From NCBI RefSeq assembly GCF_002157205.1, contig NZ_CP021358.1:3472001-3536000 (forward strand): 64,000 nucleotides of DNA. The letters are read 5' to 3'. Origin of the DNA: Kushneria marisflavi (GTDB lineage: Bacteria > Pseudomonadota > Gammaproteobacteria > Pseudomonadales > Halomonadaceae). Position numbers and translations under genes: made by a program. A model generated the notes under the pieces. The model worked only from the letters and a program-made list of their open reading frames with translations. It was not told the DNA's origin and ran no database searches. Of this stretch, positions 16,797-25,800 are shown in pieces. The stretch's first letter is position 1, and each line of letters starts with the position of its first letter.

Positions 16797-16925
16797 GGCC
16801 ATGATTCCGGTCGCGGCAGGGGCGGTAGTCAGCAGGCTGAACTGGTGCAGATCGAGATAGCGGCCCTGCTTGTATTCCACGTCACGCAGGGTGCCTTCAT
16901 GGGTAAACCCCATGCCTTGAACGAT
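16797..16925 (-). pseudogene. C-terminal remnant of a RimJ/RimL-type acetyltransferase
   Basis: A short minus-strand stretch translates to MGFTHEGTLRDVEYKQGRYLDLHQFSLL in pieces, which is the standard C-terminal strand pattern of ribosomal-protein-alanine acetyltransferase-like GNAT proteins (LGF-x-EG-x-LR...G-x-Y-x-D-x-x-x-xSLL). No N-terminal part or acetyl-CoA site is found upstream. It sits directly before the frameshifted GNAT gene, so this locus looks like decaying acetyltransferase genes. Confidence 0.5.
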
Positions 16926-16991
16926 GACTGGTCATGTCGGGCTCAATCACCATACACTCTGGCTGTTCCTTTCCGAATTTAGAGAACTCCC

Positions 16992-17192
16992 ATGTTAAAA
17001 GGCATTTTGCTCTGCTGCGGCTTTTTGATTGCACAACTGGCCCTGCTGCACTTTGTAGATCACCGTCAGGCCAACAGCCGCAGCCAGATCGAATACACCC
17101 AGACCAACACCCCTCAAGCAAATCTTCGCAACCGGGAAGGGCAGTTGAGCCGCCGTGAGGATGAAAAAAACGATGATCAAGGCGCCGTTTAA
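16992..17192 (+). CDS. Small predicted membrane-anchored protein
   Basis: A 66-residue open frame with a hydrophobic N-terminus (ILLCCGFLIAQLALLHFV, residues 5-22), then a hydrophilic, charged tail rich in Gln, Asn, Arg, Asp and Glu. It could be a signal-anchored or exported small protein. The ribosome binding site (AGAGAA) is weak, but the frame ends shortly before a hairpin terminator, which supports a real transcript. I do not recognise a family. Confidence 0.45.
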   Translation: MLKGILLCCGFLIAQLALLHFVDHRQANSRSQIEYTQTNTPQANLRNREGQLSRREDEKNDDQGAV

Positions 17193-17210
17193 GCCTGATC
17201 CTCAAGACCG

Positions 17211-17236
17211 AAAAGCCCCGCCATGTGCGGGGCTTC
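17211..17236. terminator. Terminator between the small ORF and fabF (convergent)
   Basis: AGCCCCG (17214-17220) pairs with CGGGGCT (17228-17234) around loop CCATGTG, preceded by AAA. On the minus strand the A-tract gives a U-run after fabF; on the plus strand the T-run is short. The 25 bases 17211-17235 are identical to a hairpin at 19305. Confidence 0.7.
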
Positions 17237-17259
17237 CGGTTTCAGGCAGCCTTCGGGGG

Positions 17260-18528
17260 TTACGTCAGCTTGCTGATGATCAACGCAGCATTGACGCCGC
17301 CAAACCCGAATCCGTTGCAGAGGGCGTGGCGTACCCCATGCTGGCGGCCCACCTCCGGCACAAAGTCGAGATGCTCCAGGCCCTCGTCAGCGGCGGTAAA
17401 GTTAAGCGTTGGGGGGAGCTGATCGTGGATCGTGGTCAGCGCAGAAAAGATGCCTTCCACACCGCCGGCCGCACCCAGCAGGTGACCTGTGGCCGATTTG
17501 GTCGAGGAAATGGGGACATCGCCGAGTCCTTGTCCAAACACTTTCTGCAGGGAGGCGATTTCAGCGCGATCCCCCACCGGCGTTGAGGTGGCATGGGCGT
17601 TGACGTAGTCGATCTCGCCGGGCGCCAGGCCTGCCATGCGCAGGGCTGCCTGAACGGCCTGAGCGGCACCGGCACCATCTTCCGAACCTGAGGTAATGTG
17701 GTAGGCATCGGCACTGGTGCCATAGCCGCTGAGCACGGCCAGTGGTGTGGCGCCACGCGCTCTGGCGTGTTCCAGCGTCTCGATCACCATGAGCCCCGCG
17801 CCTTCTCCCATGACAAAGCCATGACGTGTTCTGTCGAATGGCCTTGAAGCCTTCTCGGGGTGATCCTGCTCCGTGGACAGGGCCTTCAGGGCATGGAAAC
17901 CGGCCAGCGACAGGGGATCAATGCAGGCCTCGGCACCGCCCACCAGCGCCACTTCTGCCTCACCGCTGCGCAGCATTCTCATGCCATCACCTATCGCCTG
18001 AAGCCCTGCGGCACAGGCGGTCACGGGGCACCCCAACGGGCCGCGAAAGCCATACCGGATCGATACATTGCTGGCGGCCATGTTGGCCAGAAAGGCGGGT
18101 ACGGTAAACGGCGATAGGCGACGATGGCCGCGCTGGGTCAGCGTGTTCTGCGCCTGCGTGATGGTCGGGAACCCTCCTATGCCCGAGCCAATGATGGTCG
18201 CCGTGGCGCATTGCCCGGCCTCGTCCTGCGGGAACCAGTTGGCCTGGGTCAGTGCCTCTTTGGCAGCGGCCAGCGCATACAGGCTGAACAGTTCCAGCTT
18301 GCGGCGCTCCTTGGCATCGGCGACCTGATCGGGATCGAACCCGGCGTCGCGGTCGGTCTCACGGTCCGGCACCTGACCGGCAATGTTGATGGGCAGGTCT
18401 GCGCTGTCGAACCGCGTGATTCTGCCAATGCCGGAATGCCCCGCGACCAGCCGCGACCAGACCGAGTTGACGCCACATCCAAGCGGGCTGATCATGCCCA
18501 TGCCGGTGATCACGATGGGTGAGCTCAT
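17260..18528 (-). CDS. 3-oxoacyl-ACP synthase II-type condensing enzyme
   Basis: A 422-residue FabF-like ketosynthase for Claisen condensation of acyl-ACP and malonyl-ACP. Active-site residues are in place: Cys172 in VTACAAGLQAIGDG, His312 in NAHATSTPVGD, Lys344 and His349 in KSATGHLLGAAGG. The gene stands alone, away from acpP, fabG and fabD, and is divergent from a TetR regulator, so it is probably not the housekeeping fabF but an accessory, regulated ketosynthase (modified fatty acids or a FabB/FabF paralogue). Chain-length preference cannot be read from sequence. Confidence 0.88.
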   Translation of the reverse strand: MSSPIVITGMGMISPLGCGVNSVWSRLVAGHSGIGRITRFDSADLPINIAGQVPDRETDRDAGFDPDQVADAKERRKLELFSLYALAAAKEALTQANWFPQDEAGQCATATIIGSGIGGFPTITQAQNTLTQRGHRRLSPFTVPAFLANMAASNVSIRYGFRGPLGCPVTACAAGLQAIGDGMRMLRSGEAEVALVGGAEACIDPLSLAGFHALKALSTEQDHPEKASRPFDRTRHGFVMGEGAGLMVIETLEHARARGATPLAVLSGYGTSADAYHITSGSEDGAGAAQAVQAALRMAGLAPGEIDYVNAHATSTPVGDRAEIASLQKVFGQGLGDVPISSTKSATGHLLGAAGGVEGIFSALTTIHDQLPPTLNFTAADEGLEHLDFVPEVGRQHGVRHALCNGFGFGGVNAALIISKLT

Positions 18529-18619
18529 GCTGACTCCGTTAAGCTGACGTTTGTCACCAGGCTATCACCGCACTAAATATGATCAAGATAATATCCAGTC
18601 TGCCGGCGGCGAGGACGTC

Positions 18620-19258
18620 ATGCCCTACTCAAGTGCTCACAAGGCCAGTTCACGAGAACGCATTCTGAAATCAGCCATCGAGCTGTTTTCCCGTAATGGC
18701 TTCAACAAGGTGTCGATCGGTCAGATCATGAAGCTGGCGAAGCTGACACATGGTGCCTTCTACTCGCATTTCGACTCCAAGGAAGCGCTGTATAACGCCT
18801 CCATTCGCGAAACGCTGGAAGGCAGCCGCGCGGCAAGGCTCGTCAAGGGGCCGTTATCGATCAAGCATTTGACGGCGCTTGTGGCCAACTACTGGAACCT
18901 TCAGGAACTTGAGCGCAAGAGCCAGCCGGGGCCTGAAACCGTACTGTTTAACGAAATCGGCAATGACAATGCTGAAATTCGAGCGCTTTTTGAAGCCTCT
19001 TACCATCGTATGCGCCGCATGCTTGAAACCCGCCTGATTGCGCTGAGCCGGCTGAAGAAACTGCCGTTTGAACCCGACCGTGACGCCATTGCCGAAAAAT
19101 CGCGCGCCATTCTGGCCTCTCTGGTCGGTGCCGTCGCCATTGCCAAGAGCCTGCCGGACGAAGAAGAAAGGGCGCGTGTTCTTGAAGCGGCGCAGAAGCA
19201 GATTTTGCTGATGCTGGGCGTGGATGAGCGAGAAATGCCAGAAGGGTTTTTTGCCTGA
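18620..19258 (+). CDS. TetR-family regulator divergent from the ketosynthase
   Basis: A 212-residue TetR-type repressor: helix-turn-helix in residues 10-60 (SRERILKSAIELFSRNGF, VSIGQIMKLAKLTHGAFYSHF) and a helical C-terminal domain. The chosen ATG at 18620 has GAGGAC in front; the frame is open to 18551 without a better start. The GAFYSHFDSKE pattern is like regulators of efflux and fatty-acid genes. It is divergent from the FabF-like gene, which is its most likely target. A long AT-rich stretch (18571-18600) between them may hold the operator. Confidence 0.87.
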   Translation: MPYSSAHKASSRERILKSAIELFSRNGFNKVSIGQIMKLAKLTHGAFYSHFDSKEALYNASIRETLEGSRAARLVKGPLSIKHLTALVANYWNLQELERKSQPGPETVLFNEIGNDNAEIRALFEASYHRMRRMLETRLIALSRLKKLPFEPDRDAIAEKSRAILASLVGAVAIAKSLPDEEERARVLEAAQKQILLMLGVDEREMPEGFFA

Positions 19259-19304
19259 CCACATGGCATGTTCATGGTGAAGTGAGCCGCCTGTATCGAG
19301 ACTC

Positions 19305-19333
19305 AAAAGCCCCGCCATGTGCGGGGCTTTTTT
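19305..19333 (+). terminator. Terminator after the TetR gene
   Basis: AAAAGCCCCG (19305-19314) pairs with CGGGGCTTTT (19322-19331) around loop CCATGTG, with a six-T run at 19328-19333. Its first 25 bases equal those of 17211-17235 at the other side of the fabF/TetR pair. Confidence 0.9.
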
Positions 19334-19605
19334 GTGGCATTCACGTCCAGCAGTGGTGACATCGGAAAAGTTCGGCCAGGTCGCACTCAGTGCCTGATGC
19401 CGGTATCCCCCTTGATGACATTCATCAGGCGCCTGGGGGGCTGCCTCATTATTGAACCCCTGATCGACAGGATTGGGAGGCTCTATCCAGACAATGGCAG
19501 TCTGAAGTTGAGAATGGGTCCGTACCGACGTTGCGCCTGATATCAATCGATGAGCAGGCGAGCTCCCACCTCAAATACTCGCCTTTACTGCCACCCTTTA
19601 TCGTC
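19334..19605. other. Intergenic region with no supported gene
   Basis: Between the TetR terminator and the mscS stop. Open frames here lack ribosome binding sites and plausible products. A loose GCGCCTG/CAGGCG inverted pair near 19533-19560 may be the mscS terminator on the minus strand. Nothing else is seen. Confidence 0.4.
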
Positions 19606-21141
19606 TCACTCCCTGGGCGAGCGCTTGTTCAAGAGATCTGTCTCTTCGTCGCTTCTGGCAATCTCCTGTTCCACTTTTTCCATCAGCTTGTCATCCGGCC
19701 GGGCGTCAAACAGCGCCTCGGCGCTTGGGTCCTGAAGAATCCGTTTGGCGCGCGCGCGCGCGGGATGGGCGTCATCACTCTGGCGTGCGCCCCTTGTTTC
19801 AGGGGTGGTATCAGCCGTGGCCACGTGGGCGTCACTGCCCAGGTGCTCGGGGCTTTGGCCCTGAAAGCGTTCCAGCGCCTGTTCAAGCGAGGCATTAAAG
19901 CGCAGGCGATAGATCGGTTCGGGCAGGCTGAAGCCGGCGGCTTCCAGCGCGTGCTTGGTTTCGCGAATGGCGATGCTGCGCGCTCTGGAAAAGTCGGTGT
20001 TGGATTGATCCACCCAGACCTGAAATTCGAGCACGATGTTGGAGTCGCCTACCTGCGTGATGATGCCGATCGCTCTGGGCTCCTCCAGTACGAAGGGCAG
20101 TTGATGCACGGCGTCCAGCCCGACCTTGATGGCGGCGAGCGGGTCGTCATCGGCATCCACCCCCAGTTCAAAGGTGAAGCGGCGCTCCGGGTTGCTGGTG
20201 TAGTTGAGGATGGTGCCCTTGAACACGTCGGCGTTGGGAATGCGCAGCTGGTTGCCATCCAGCGTCATCAGAATGGTCGCGCGCGAGGTCAGCCGCACGA
20301 CGATGCCTTCCTGCCCGTTGATCACGACCTGATCCCGCGCGCGAAAGGGCTGGCGAATGCTCAGCATCAATGAGGCGATGTAGTTTTCGATGGTGTCCTT
20401 GACCGCAAAGCCGACCGCGAGGCCAATGACGCCGGCCCCGCCCAGCAGCGTGCCCAGAATGGTCTCGGCCCCCATCAGACTGAGTGCCAGAATCAGCCCG
20501 AAGATGACGAAAATGACCCGGATGGTCTGGGACACCAGTTCGGCCACGAAGGGGTTGGGCGTCAGGCGCTGCCACAGGCGCTGGCGCCTTGAGAGCCAGA
20601 CCCCGAACCAGGTCACGAGCGCGAACAGCACGATGCCGACCAGCAGCAGGGGCAGGGCCTTGATCAGCCCTTTTGCCTGCGCGGTCAGTTCCTGAAAGAC
20701 GGTCGAGACGTTGTCCTGTACATCCAGCGTGCGGTTGATGGCGTCATTGACGGTGACCACGTCGGTCAGGCGGCTGGCCAGGCTGATGGCCTGCTGGGCC
20801 TTTTTCTCGTTGGCGGTTTCTCCTGACAGCGTGACCACGCCCTGCACCACGCTGATGTTGACGGCATCAAGGCCTTCAATCTCGGAGAAAATCCCGGCGA
20901 TGCGGGCCTGAATGTCACGGTCCTTGCGCGGGCTCGGGGTGGTCTCGATGCCACCATGGGTCTCTGTATTGGCGCTGCTCTCGGCCTCGCTTGCGCTACC
21001 CGACAGGACCTGAGCGGCACTGGAGAGTTCATCGCCGGCATGACTCGGGGCTGCGATGAGCGCGCCCAGCAGCAGCGTCATGAGGGTCGCGATATGGCGC
21101 CAGTGGCGGGTATTAAAAGCGAGAGAAAGCGAGGCGGCCAT
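19606..21141 (-). CDS. MscS-family mechanosensitive channel with periplasmic BON domain
   Basis: A 511-residue protein with a signal peptide (residues 1-36, ending PSHAG), a BON domain (about 75-140, IEGLDAVNISVVQGVVTLSGETA), membrane helices at about 163-183 and 205-222, and the MscS pore helix and beta domain (GTLLGGAGVIGLAVGFAVKD near 230-249, then FRARDQVVINGQEGIV, LDGNQLRIPNADVFKGTILNY). The C-terminal tail is hydrophilic and charged. MscS channels release solutes on osmotic downshock, apt for a halophile; BON-MscS fusions are a known subgroup. AGGA precedes the start. A 15-base alternating GC tract lies in the tail (19748-19762). Confidence 0.9.
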   Translation of the reverse strand: MAASLSLAFNTRHWRHIATLMTLLLGALIAAPSHAGDELSSAAQVLSGSASEAESSANTETHGGIETTPSPRKDRDIQARIAGIFSEIEGLDAVNISVVQGVVTLSGETANEKKAQQAISLASRLTDVVTVNDAINRTLDVQDNVSTVFQELTAQAKGLIKALPLLLVGIVLFALVTWFGVWLSRRQRLWQRLTPNPFVAELVSQTIRVIFVIFGLILALSLMGAETILGTLLGGAGVIGLAVGFAVKDTIENYIASLMLSIRQPFRARDQVVINGQEGIVVRLTSRATILMTLDGNQLRIPNADVFKGTILNYTSNPERRFTFELGVDADDDPLAAIKVGLDAVHQLPFVLEEPRAIGIITQVGDSNIVLEFQVWVDQSNTDFSRARSIAIRETKHALEAAGFSLPEPIYRLRFNASLEQALERFQGQSPEHLGSDAHVATADTTPETRGARQSDDAHPARARAKRILQDPSAEALFDARPDDKLMEKVEQEIARSDEETDLLNKRSPRE

Positions 21142-21312
21142 AATCGTCCTGTGTCAGGGGGCGGCGTAAAGAGGGTGATGAGGTTGCCGAACCAGAGGAT
21201 GTGGCATCCAGTGGCATCATGGTCAATCAGTGTAGCCGCGCTGCCGGTTCATAGAAGCTCCGCCAGGAGCGAGGCTTTCAGGCGCATGATCACGACCGTC
21301 ACGGCGCGAGTG

Positions 21313-22206
21313 TCAGACCCTTGCAGCCAGCTGGCCGATCTCGGCGATGACCTGGTCGCGCTGCGCCTTGTCGGCCTGTGGTAGATAGACATAGGCAATG
21401 GCGATCACCGCGCCGCGGTTTGAGGGCCAGGCGATGCCGATGTCGGCGGCGTTGCCAACGCTATTGGTGCCGGTCTTTTCACCAACCAGCCAGCCGGTGG
21501 GCATGCCGGCACGCAGGCGGGCATCTCCCGTTTTGCCCTCGATCATCCAGGCGGCCAGTTGATGACGCGAGGCGGGCGACAGCGCCTCACCCAGCAGCAG
21601 GGTGCGCAGCGTCTGCATCATCGCCAGCGGCGTGGTGGTGTCGCGCTCATCGCCTTCATGATCGTGCTCGTTCAGTGCCGGCTCGGTTCTATCCAGCCGG
21701 GTGGTGGTATCCCCGATGGCGCGTAGAAAGGCGGTCACGTGTTCCGGGCCGCCGAGGCGTTCGATCAGAAGGTTGGCGGCGGCGTTATCACTCCATGCCA
21801 CGGCTGCCTGACAGAGTTCGGCGATGGTCATGCCGGGGCTGCCGAGCTGCTGCTCGGTGATTGGCGTCCAGCCGGTCAGGTCGGAAGATTTGACCTCAAT
21901 GCGCTGATCCAGCGAGGCCTTGCCATCATCCACCTGTGCCAGCACGGCGGCGGCAATGAACACCTTGCCTGTGCTGTTGAATAGAAACCGCTCGTTGCCG
22001 CGATGACTGACCACCGCCCCTGTGCCCACATTCATCAGCGCCACACCAAGGCGCCCGCCGTGCTGCTGTTCCAATGCCTGAATGCTGCCCTGAACCTCCT
22101 GTTGGCTTGAGGTGGCTGCCGTTTTGGCAAGGGCGGGCAAGGACAGTGTGGCCAGCGGCAGCAGGGAAAAGGCAGAAAGCAGGCGACGACGGTTGATCAG
22201 CGGCAT
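21313..22206 (-). CDS. Class A serine beta-lactamase
   Basis: A 297-residue exported hydrolase. The N-terminus MPLINRRRLLSAFSLLPLAT is a twin-arginine-like signal ending near ALA. Class A motifs are complete: SxxK as STGK (Ser78, Lys81), SDN (139-141), E-x-x-L-N with the general base Glu175 (EPALNEHDHEGDERDTTTP), and KTG (244-246, in VGEKTGTNSVGN). The start at 22206 has AGGA upstream and gives the proper signal; the frame is open to 22251. It is a solitary chromosomal gene with no regulator beside it and no mobile element nearby, so an intrinsic enzyme is likely. Spectrum cannot be predicted. Confidence 0.92.
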   Translation of the reverse strand: MPLINRRRLLSAFSLLPLATLSLPALAKTAATSSQQEVQGSIQALEQQHGGRLGVALMNVGTGAVVSHRGNERFLFNSTGKVFIAAAVLAQVDDGKASLDQRIEVKSSDLTGWTPITEQQLGSPGMTIAELCQAAVAWSDNAAANLLIERLGGPEHVTAFLRAIGDTTTRLDRTEPALNEHDHEGDERDTTTPLAMMQTLRTLLLGEALSPASRHQLAAWMIEGKTGDARLRAGMPTGWLVGEKTGTNSVGNAADIGIAWPSNRGAVIAIAYVYLPQADKAQRDQVIAEIGQLAARV

Positions 22207-22377
22207 GTGAGCATTCCTGGGGCAGGGAACAGGCAACATAGCTTGAAGCAATGACAGAAGCCATGTCAGAAGACAGGGCAGGGCGGCGTCTATATATTAG
22301 AGCGCCTCAATGAATCGACGGGCACTCGTGGTCCATCGAATCATGTCCTTATGATCGATGCGGAGCGTGCGAACACC

Positions 22378-22881
22378 ATGAGAGTGGTCATATCACCGAT
22401 CCAGCCCGAGGATGAGGCGGCGTTTCTTGAGGCGGTGGCGCGCAGTCACGAGCTGCTGAGCGGCTGGGTTAACCCGCCCTGCGATCCAGAGCGTTTTGCC
22501 CGGCACATCGCAAGATACTCGGCAGACCACAATGTCAGCTATCTGGCCCGCACCGGCGAGGGCGAGCTTGTTGGCTGTATCAACATCAATAACATCGTGC
22601 GTGGGGCATTCCAGTCCCGAGCGCTCGGTTATTACGCGTTTTCGCCGTATGACGGCCGCGGCCTGATGAAACAGGCGATGGCACTGGTCATCACGCAGGC
22701 TTTTCACCACCACCGGCTGCATCGGCTGGAAGCCAACATCCAGCCCGCCAATGTGGCCTCGGTGGCGCTGGTTAAATCGCTGGGCTTCAGACTGGAAGGC
22801 CACTCGCCGCGCTATCTCAACATTGCCGGCCAGTGGCGGGACCACGACCGGTACGCCATCACCGCCGAGGAATGGTCATGA
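22378..22881 (+). CDS. RimJ/RimL-type GNAT acetyltransferase
   Basis: A 167-residue acetyltransferase with the RimJ/RimL layout: [32 protein letters not shown], the acetyl-CoA site [21 protein letters not shown], and [47 protein letters not shown]. Members acetylate N-terminal alanines of ribosomal proteins, but many act on other amines or antibiotics. I choose the ATG at 22378, with GGAGCG about 10 bases upstream; another in-frame ATG is at 22351. Confidence 0.88.
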   Translation: MRVVISPIQPEDEAAFLEAVARSHELLSGWVNPPCDPERFARHIARYSADHNVSYLARTGEGELVGCININNIVRGAFQSRALGYYAFSPYDGRGLMKQAMALVITQAFHHHRLHRLEANIQPANVASVALVKSLGFRLEGHSPRYLNIAGQWRDHDRYAITAEEWS

Positions 22882-22946
22882 CGGTCCTGTATTGGGCTCA
22901 AACCTGGCCAGCTGTTTTTTCCTGCCACAAAGACGATTCCAGCGCT

Positions 22947-22973
22947 TAAAGCATTCGGCGTCTGCGCCGATAT
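22947..22973 (+). promoter_or_regulatory. Sigma-28 (FliA) promoter of the chemoreceptor gene
   Basis: TAAAGCAT (22947-22954), an 11-base spacer, then GCCGATAT (22966-22973). This fits the FliA consensus TAAAGTTT-N11-GCCGATAA with the correct spacing and lies 56 bases upstream of the methyl-accepting protein start. Confidence 0.8.
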
Positions 22974-23029
22974 CGAGAGGATTCCTTTCTCCGCCAAGGG
23001 TTGGTCAAACCCTCTCTGGAACCGGTGCC

Positions 23030-24685
23030 ATGACCATAAGAGATCTTTCCATCAGTAAGCAGATCGGGCTGGGGTTTTTGGTCGCTGTGGTGTTTCTGGT
23101 GCTCAGCGGCGCGTTGAATTCGCTGAGCCTTCGCAGCATCAATGACACCATGAAGTCGATGTATGACGACCGGGTGGTGCCCCTGAAGGATCTCAAGGTG
23201 ATTTCGGATGCCTATGCCGTGGAGGTCATCGATGCGATCAACAAGGCCAATGTCGGGCTGATAACGTCTGAAGAGGCCTTGCAGGACGTGCGCCATGCTC
23301 ATGAGGCCATCAAGCGTCACTGGGCGGCCTACAAGGATACGAAGCTGACGCCCGAGGAGGCCGCCGCGGTCGCTCGGGCCCAGTCGCTGTTCATGACCGC
23401 TGATGAGGCGCTGGGCGCTCTCGAGCAGCGACTGCAGGGCATGACCGGCTTGGTCCGGGGCCAGCTTGATGGTGTTATTGGACCGCTATACACCGCCATC
23501 GATCCGATCAGTCATGCCATCAGCGAGCTGACCGGTCTTCAACTGACGGCGGCGCAGGCGTCGATGGCACGCGGGGAAGCCCAGTATCACCAGGCGATGC
23601 TGAACACACTGATTTTGGCGTTGATTGCCGTGGCCATCTCGGTCGTGGCGGCGGTGGTGATTACCCGCGGTATTACGGGGCCGCTGGGGCAGGCGGTGCA
23701 ACAGGCCAGGGCGGTGGCTGCCGGGGATCTGTCGGTCAGCGTGGAGGCGCGCTCACGCAATGAGATCGGCCAGCTTTTGATGGCACAAAAGGAGATGGTT
23801 CAGGGGCTGTCGCACGTGGTCGCCAGTGTGCGGCGCAATGCCGAGAGCGTGGCCTCGGCGAGCGCGCAGATTTCCCAGGGCAACGATGACTTGAGCCAGC
23901 GCACCATGGTGCAGTCTTCTGCCATCGAGCAGACCTCGGCTTCCATGGAGGAGATGGGGTCGAGTGCGACACAAAACGCCGAGAATGCCCGCAAGGCCAA
24001 CCAGCTGACGTCCAGCGCCAGTGTCGTGGCGTCCGAGGGGGGAGATGTGGTCGGCCAGGTTGTGCAGACAATGCGTGACATCAACGACAGCAGCGGTCGC
24101 ATCAACAGCATCGTGGGCGTGATTGATGGCATTGCCTTCCAGACCAATCTGCTGGCGCTTAATGCCTCGGTGGAAGCCGCGCGTGCCGGTGAGCAGGGCC
24201 GCGGATTTGCGGTGGTGGCCAGTGAGGTTCGCAGTCTGGCCCAGCGCAGTGCTGAAGCGGCGAAGGATATCCGTTCACTGATTGATGAAAGCGTTCAACG
24301 TGTCGAGCGAGGCACGACGCTGGTCGATCAGGCGGGCAGGACCATGCAGGATATCGTCTCCTCCATCAGGCATGTCAGCGAGATCGTCGGTGAAATCAGC
24401 GGTGCAAGCAGTGAGCAGAACCTGGCCGTGGGGCAGGTCAGTCAGGCCATCAGCCAGATTGACGAAACCACGCAGCAAAATGCGGCGCTGGTCGAAGAGT
24501 CTGCCGCCGCCGCGGCCAGCCTGAAAACCCAGGCCCATGAGCTGGTGGCCGCCGTCGGGCAGTTCAGACTTGGCGATCAGGCTTCAAGCGCTCACGGCCG
24601 GTTTTATGGAGCAGGGGCAGGGCCGATCTGTACGGGCAGTGACCATGCAGGGCAGGTGCCCGCATTCTCTGTCGGCATGGTGTGA
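23030..24685 (+). CDS. Methyl-accepting chemotaxis protein
   Basis: A 551-residue transmembrane chemoreceptor: TM1 (about 10-33), a four-helix-bundle periplasmic sensor (35-188), TM2 (about 190-212), HAMP (213-265) and a long cytoplasmic signalling coil. The hairpin tip [20 protein letters not shown] and [20 protein letters not shown] is nearly consensus ([10 protein letters not shown] in place of NAAVEAARAG). The start is set at 23030, where the first membrane helix follows directly. No C-terminal CheR-docking pentapeptide is seen. A FliA promoter upstream ties it to the flagellar regulon. Ligand unknown. Confidence 0.92.
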   Translation: MTIRDLSISKQIGLGFLVAVVFLVLSGALNSLSLRSINDTMKSMYDDRVVPLKDLKVISDAYAVEVIDAINKANVGLITSEEALQDVRHAHEAIKRHWAAYKDTKLTPEEAAAVARAQSLFMTADEALGALEQRLQGMTGLVRGQLDGVIGPLYTAIDPISHAISELTGLQLTAAQASMARGEAQYHQAMLNTLILALIAVAISVVAAVVITRGITGPLGQAVQQARAVAAGDLSVSVEARSRNEIGQLLMAQKEMVQGLSHVVASVRRNAESVASASAQISQGNDDLSQRTMVQSSAIEQTSASMEEMGSSATQNAENARKANQLTSSASVVASEGGDVVGQVVQTMRDINDSSGRINSIVGVIDGIAFQTNLLALNASVEAARAGEQGRGFAVVASEVRSLAQRSAEAAKDIRSLIDESVQRVERGTTLVDQAGRTMQDIVSSIRHVSEIVGEISGASSEQNLAVGQVSQAISQIDETTQQNAALVEESAAAAASLKTQAHELVAAVGQFRLGDQASSAHGRFYGAGAGPICTGSDHAGQVPAFSVGMV

Positions 24686-24695
24686 AGTGATCATG

Positions 24696-24731
24696 TTCCC
24701 TCCGATTTCGGTATCAGAGGGAATGTTTTTT
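24696..24731 (+). terminator. Terminator after the chemoreceptor
   Basis: TTCCCTC (24696-24702) pairs with GAGGGAA (24717-24723); the inner GAT/ATC bases can extend the structure. A T-rich run (TGTTTTTT) follows. Confidence 0.75.
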
Positions 24732-24865
24732 CCGCGCAGTAGTCATAGGGCGTTGATTGCTCGAGTGAGCAGAGACCGGGCGGCAGGAAAGCCCGTAATC
24801 TGACACTCGTTTTGGCGGATGCCTCGGCGCCCGTGTGCCCTTTCGACTCTATTAATGGAATGACC

Positions 24866-25696
24866 ATGCTCACTCTGGCCGCGTTTCAAGCCTTTGTTCT
24901 GGGAATACTGGAAGGACTGACCGAGTTTCTTCCCGTCTCCAGTACCGGACACCTGATCATCGCAGGGGATCTGCTCAACTTTAACGGTGACACGGCCACT
25001 GCCTTCAAGATCGTGATTCAGCTCGGTGCCATTCTGGCGGTCATGTGGGAGTTTCGTGAGCGCGTAATCGGTGTGGTGAAAGGGCTGCCACGTGAGCCAC
25101 AGGCGCAGCGTTTTGCGCTCAACGTGCTGGTAGCCTTTATTCCTGCGGTCATTCTGGGACTGCTGCTGGCGGATACCATCGAGCACTGGCTCTTTAACCC
25201 CATTACTGTCGCCACCGCGCTGATCATTGGCGGTTTCATCATGCTTTGGGCGGAAAAGCGGGAACATACCGTCAAGGCCGAGACGGTGGATGACATGACC
25301 TGGCAGCTCGCGCTCAAGGTCGGGCTGGCGCAGTGTCTGGCGCTGATTCCCGGCACTTCGCGCTCGGGCTCGACCATCATCGGCGGGCTGCTGTTCGGGC
25401 TCTCTCGCAAGGCCGCCACCGACTTCTCGTTTTTTCTGGCCATGCCGACCATGGTGGCCGCCACGGTCTATTCGCTGTGGAAGTATCGCGACATTCTTCA
25501 TCTGTCGGATCTACCAATTTTTGCCATCGGCTTTGTCACCACCTTCATTGTGGCCATGCTGACGGTGCGAGCCCTTTTGAAGTTTATCGCCAGCCATAGT
25601 TATGCCGTGTTTGCGTGGTATCGCATCGCCTTTGGCCTGTTGATTCTGGCCACCTGGTATTTCGGTATTGTTGACTGGAGCACGGCGCAGGCGTGA
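24866..25696 (+). CDS. uppP: Undecaprenyl-diphosphatase
   Basis: A 276-residue BacA/UppP-family inner-membrane phosphatase that recycles undecaprenyl pyrophosphate for peptidoglycan and O-antigen synthesis. Both family motifs are present: [18 protein letters not shown] (about residues 14-31) and [20 protein letters not shown] (about 165-185). About eight hydrophobic helices. The ATG at 24866 has GGA six bases upstream; an in-frame ATG two codons earlier (24860) is equally possible. Monocistronic here. Confidence 0.92.
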   Translation: MLTLAAFQAFVLGILEGLTEFLPVSSTGHLIIAGDLLNFNGDTATAFKIVIQLGAILAVMWEFRERVIGVVKGLPREPQAQRFALNVLVAFIPAVILGLLLADTIEHWLFNPITVATALIIGGFIMLWAEKREHTVKAETVDDMTWQLALKVGLAQCLALIPGTSRSGSTIIGGLLFGLSRKAATDFSFFLAMPTMVAATVYSLWKYRDILHLSDLPIFAIGFVTTFIVAMLTVRALLKFIASHSYAVFAWYRIAFGLLILATWYFGIVDWSTAQA

Positions 25697-25800
25697 TGCC
25701 CGTATTGATGACAGTTGGATGATTTTATAAGTCTGCCGGTGGCGTTGCATGACGTTCATGACCACACTTTTCATGTCATTGATCCATCAGGGAGGAAGGC

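Noticed and set aside
19319..19540. Plus-strand frame after the TetR terminator
   Set aside because: Begins inside the terminator hairpin and has no ribosome binding site.
19531..20373. 280-codon plus-strand frame opposite mscS
   Set aside because: Antisense to a well-supported MscS channel; no ribosome binding site or known domain.
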